NCBI RefSeq assembly: GCF_014641595.1
Contig: NZ_BMIA01000002.1
Coordinates: forward strand, 124,001 to 188,000
DNA: 64,000 bases
Origin: Dyadobacter endophyticus
GTDB lineage: Bacteria; Bacteroidota; Bacteroidia; Cytophagales; Spirosomataceae
Direction of reading: 5' to 3'
The notes under the pieces were generated by a model, which saw only the letters and a program-made list of their open reading frames with translations, made no database searches and was not told where the DNA came from. The first letter of the stretch is position 1; every line of letters starts with the position of its first letter. Both the position numbers and the translations under genes were made by a program. Shown piece after piece: positions 62,547 through 64,000 of this stretch.

Positions 62547-63512
62547 TTATTTATAATGGTCCGGATTCTCGTCCTGCCACTCGTTGACACCGTCGCGGAT
62601 ACGGTTCCGGAAGGTCAGCGTGTCCTGGGCAAAAGAGGTTGTACCATCCTCATTTTCATATTTATAGCTTAAAAATAACTTACGATCCTGCAACAGTTTG
62701 GGCCGATTGAAAGTGCTGGGACCATCGGGTTTTACCTGGATCGCGGAGCCGTCGGCTTTGCTGATCCTGACGGCATTTCCATCGAGCGTAATCTTGAATG
62801 AGCCTTCCTGATCGCTGATCTTGTTGGTTACGAGTGCATCTGGAGCTACTGTTTTTAGCTTGAAAACCTTGGCTTCCGGCGACGGAATCGTGGTGTAGTA
62901 CTTCACCGTTTTCACCACCTTGCCCGTAGCGTCCTTTACCGTCGTAACGCCACCGTGCCAGTAGTTCCCAAAAAGCATGTTCTCGTATTTGAGCGCCACC
63001 ACAGCCGAGCGCTTCGCGTTAATGACCGAATCGGCGTCGGCGGAAGTGATGTAGAACGGTATGGCATATCCGGCGCGGATCGTGGCGGCGTCTTTCAGGA
63101 ACCGCGCCGAATCGGCTTTGATCACCACGGCGCCCATGTGCGTACCGGCCTTGATCACCATCCTGGAATTGTCCGAGATGGTGAAATAGTCGGTCGGCAG
63201 CGGTTTGAGCGTATCGACGCCATTTACTGCCTCACGGATGTAGCCTGCACCGGCTTTCATCGCCTCCAATGCATCGCGATTGATCAGTGCGTCATCCAAT
63301 TGGAAGCCTACGATGCGGTCCTGCCGGTTCTCGCGGACACCCGCGAGCGCAGCCCCTACCTCGATGCTCATCCCCTCACCCACCACGAAGGTCCGCACGT
63401 TGGTCTGGTACATAAAATACACCGAGGTATAGTCGAAATCCTTGATGTAGTCGTCATAGCAGGCGCTCAGGCCCATTGTCAGCCCAAGGGCCAAAGCAAT
63501 TCTCTTTTTCAT
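62547..63512 (-). CDS. DUF1735-type (BT_3987-like) surface glycan-binding lipoprotein
   Basis: 321 residues from the ATG at 63512 (MKKRIALALGLTMGLSACYD); an ATG at 63521 adds three residues. Lipobox LSAC. Residues about 25-170 match the DUF1735 / BT_3987-like N-terminal Ig-type domain that accompanies SusCD pairs in plant and host-glycan PULs (YTSVYFMYQTNVRTFVVGEG, LPTDYFTISDNSRMVIKAGT, AIPFYITSADADSVINAKRS). The C-terminal half resembles the DUF4361-like beta domain (YENMLFGNYWHGGVTTVKDA). Probably a surface glycan-binding or accessory protein. Starts within 15 bases of the upstream susD stop, so it is co-transcribed. Confidence 0.85.
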   Translation of the reverse strand: MKKRIALALGLTMGLSACYDDYIKDFDYTSVYFMYQTNVRTFVVGEGMSIEVGAALAGVRENRQDRIVGFQLDDALINRDALEAMKAGAGYIREAVNGVDTLKPLPTDYFTISDNSRMVIKAGTHMGAVVIKADSARFLKDAATIRAGYAIPFYITSADADSVINAKRSAVVALKYENMLFGNYWHGGVTTVKDATGKVVKTVKYYTTIPSPEAKVFKLKTVAPDALVTNKISDQEGSFKITLDGNAVRISKADGSAIQVKPDGPSTFNRPKLLQDRKLFLSYKYENEDGTTSFAQDTLTFRNRIRDGVNEWQDENPDHYK

Positions 63513-63523
63513 AGCATTCATGT

Positions 63524-64000
63524 TTATTTCCAGGCTTCCCAGCCATCGTTCTGTACCAGATTAGACATTCTCAGCATTTCGTCGTAGGGAATCGGCAGAA
63601 ATGGCGAGGCGTACGACCGCGATTCCACTACTTTGTCGAGCTCGTATTGAAAACTACCGTCTGCATTACGGGTAATTTTCGCCATTCTTACCGGCTTGTT
63701 CAGGTCGGCGAGGTTGGTAGTCCAGCGTCGCAGATCGAAGAAGCGCTGGCCTTCGAAGCACATTTCGAGCCTTCTTTCATTTTTGATAAATTCGTTAAAG
63801 GCTGCCTTTCCCTTGCCGGCCACCTCGGTGAAATATGGGTCTGTGTCAAAGCCTTTTCCGCCGTCCGTATTTTCCTTTTTACGAAGATATTCCATCGCCT
63901 CTTTGGCCGACATACCATATTTACCTCCATCGGGGCCCTCCACCTGGTTGGCAGCCTCCGCGAACGTAAGCAGCATTTGCTCCCATCGTATAAAGAATTT
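63524..64000 (-). CDS. RagB/SusD-type lipoprotein, C-terminal part only (runs off window)
   Basis: 159 codons are open to the right edge, starting in mid-gene (KFFIRWEQMLLTFAEAANQV). SusD C-terminal features: MLLTFAEAANQVEGPDGGKY, FNEFIKNERRLEMCFEGQRF, FDLRRWTTNLADLNKPV and FLPIPYDEMLRMSNLVQNDG. The N-terminal two thirds, the lipobox and presumably a preceding susC lie beyond position 64000. Last 2 bp spacing to the DUF1735 gene shows an operon. Confidence 0.9.
   Translation of the reverse strand, partial: KFFIRWEQMLLTFAEAANQVEGPDGGKYGMSAKEAMEYLRKKENTDGGKGFDTDPYFTEVAGKGKAAFNEFIKNERRLEMCFEGQRFFDLRRWTTNLADLNKPVRMAKITRNADGSFQYELDKVVESRSYASPFLPIPYDEMLRMSNLVQNDGWEAWK

Noticed and set aside
1..64000. 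tRNA, rRNA, CRISPR array, insertion sequence or prophage
   Set aside because: I looked for repeat-spacer arrays, transposase motifs, integrases and RNA gene hallmarks and saw none by eye. Subtle RNA genes could be missed without a covariance search.

Overview
The window looks like chromosomal DNA of a Bacteroidota member, most likely Cytophagales and Dyadobacter-like (inference). The evidence is three to four SusC/SusD outer-membrane uptake pairs, a type IX secretion (gliding-type) C-terminal domain, RagB/SusD lipoproteins, few Shine-Dalgarno sites, and family choices typical of soil Cytophagales (GH9, CE15, DUF1080, PmoA-like DUF6807). No rRNA, tRNA, CRISPR array, intact transposase or prophage gene was seen.

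Layout. 1-6157: a cut-off Omp85-type barrel protein, a GHL6-like putative glycosidase, a small membrane protein, an esterase fused to a gluconolactonase-like region, and a DUF1624 membrane protein. 6305-10771: ROK sugar kinase, FucP-like sugar transporter, CE15-like and CE1-like esterases, all on the minus strand. 10996-11839: two small stress-type proteins. 11875-15976: the arylesterase / YbbA-like / YbbP-like locus. 16763-32869: an inositol utilisation locus with a SusC/SusD pair, a LacI-type repressor and all seven enzymes from myo-inositol to acetyl-CoA and DHAP (IolG, E, D, B, C, J, A) plus a Na+/solute symporter. 32866-33426: a DUF433 antitoxin with a broken DUF5615-type partner. 33620-46882: mixed housekeeping and secreted genes, including an S41 protease, a T9SS cargo protein, acyl-ACP desaturase and PlsC (divergent), GNAT, acyl-CoA dehydrogenase, GH9 endoglucanase, an HxlR regulator, a Dabb protein and a cupin. 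46957-64000 (minus strand): three tandem SusC/D modules. The leftmost continues into four exported enzymes (TIM-barrel epimerase, tandem DUF1080, Gfo/Idh/MocA oxidoreductase, DUF6807) that look like a periplasmic 3-keto-glycoside pathway.

How the genes work together. The inositol locus appears to be one regulon: the same CAAACGTTTG palindrome occurs twice before susC and once between lacI and iolB, and nowhere else that I noticed. The 3-keto-glycoside operon would import a glycoside, oxidise it at C3, cleave it without a classical glycosidase, and epimerise or process the keto-sugar, all outside the cytoplasm.

Non-coding structure is also notable. Two intergenic regions carry inverted arrays of 7-bp GACCNNN units ending in GATTGT. 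The iol operon is interrupted by two 20-bp REP-like palindromes and a purine/pyrimidine inverted repeat. A perfect 16-bp palindrome lies between the divergent desaturase and plsC genes.
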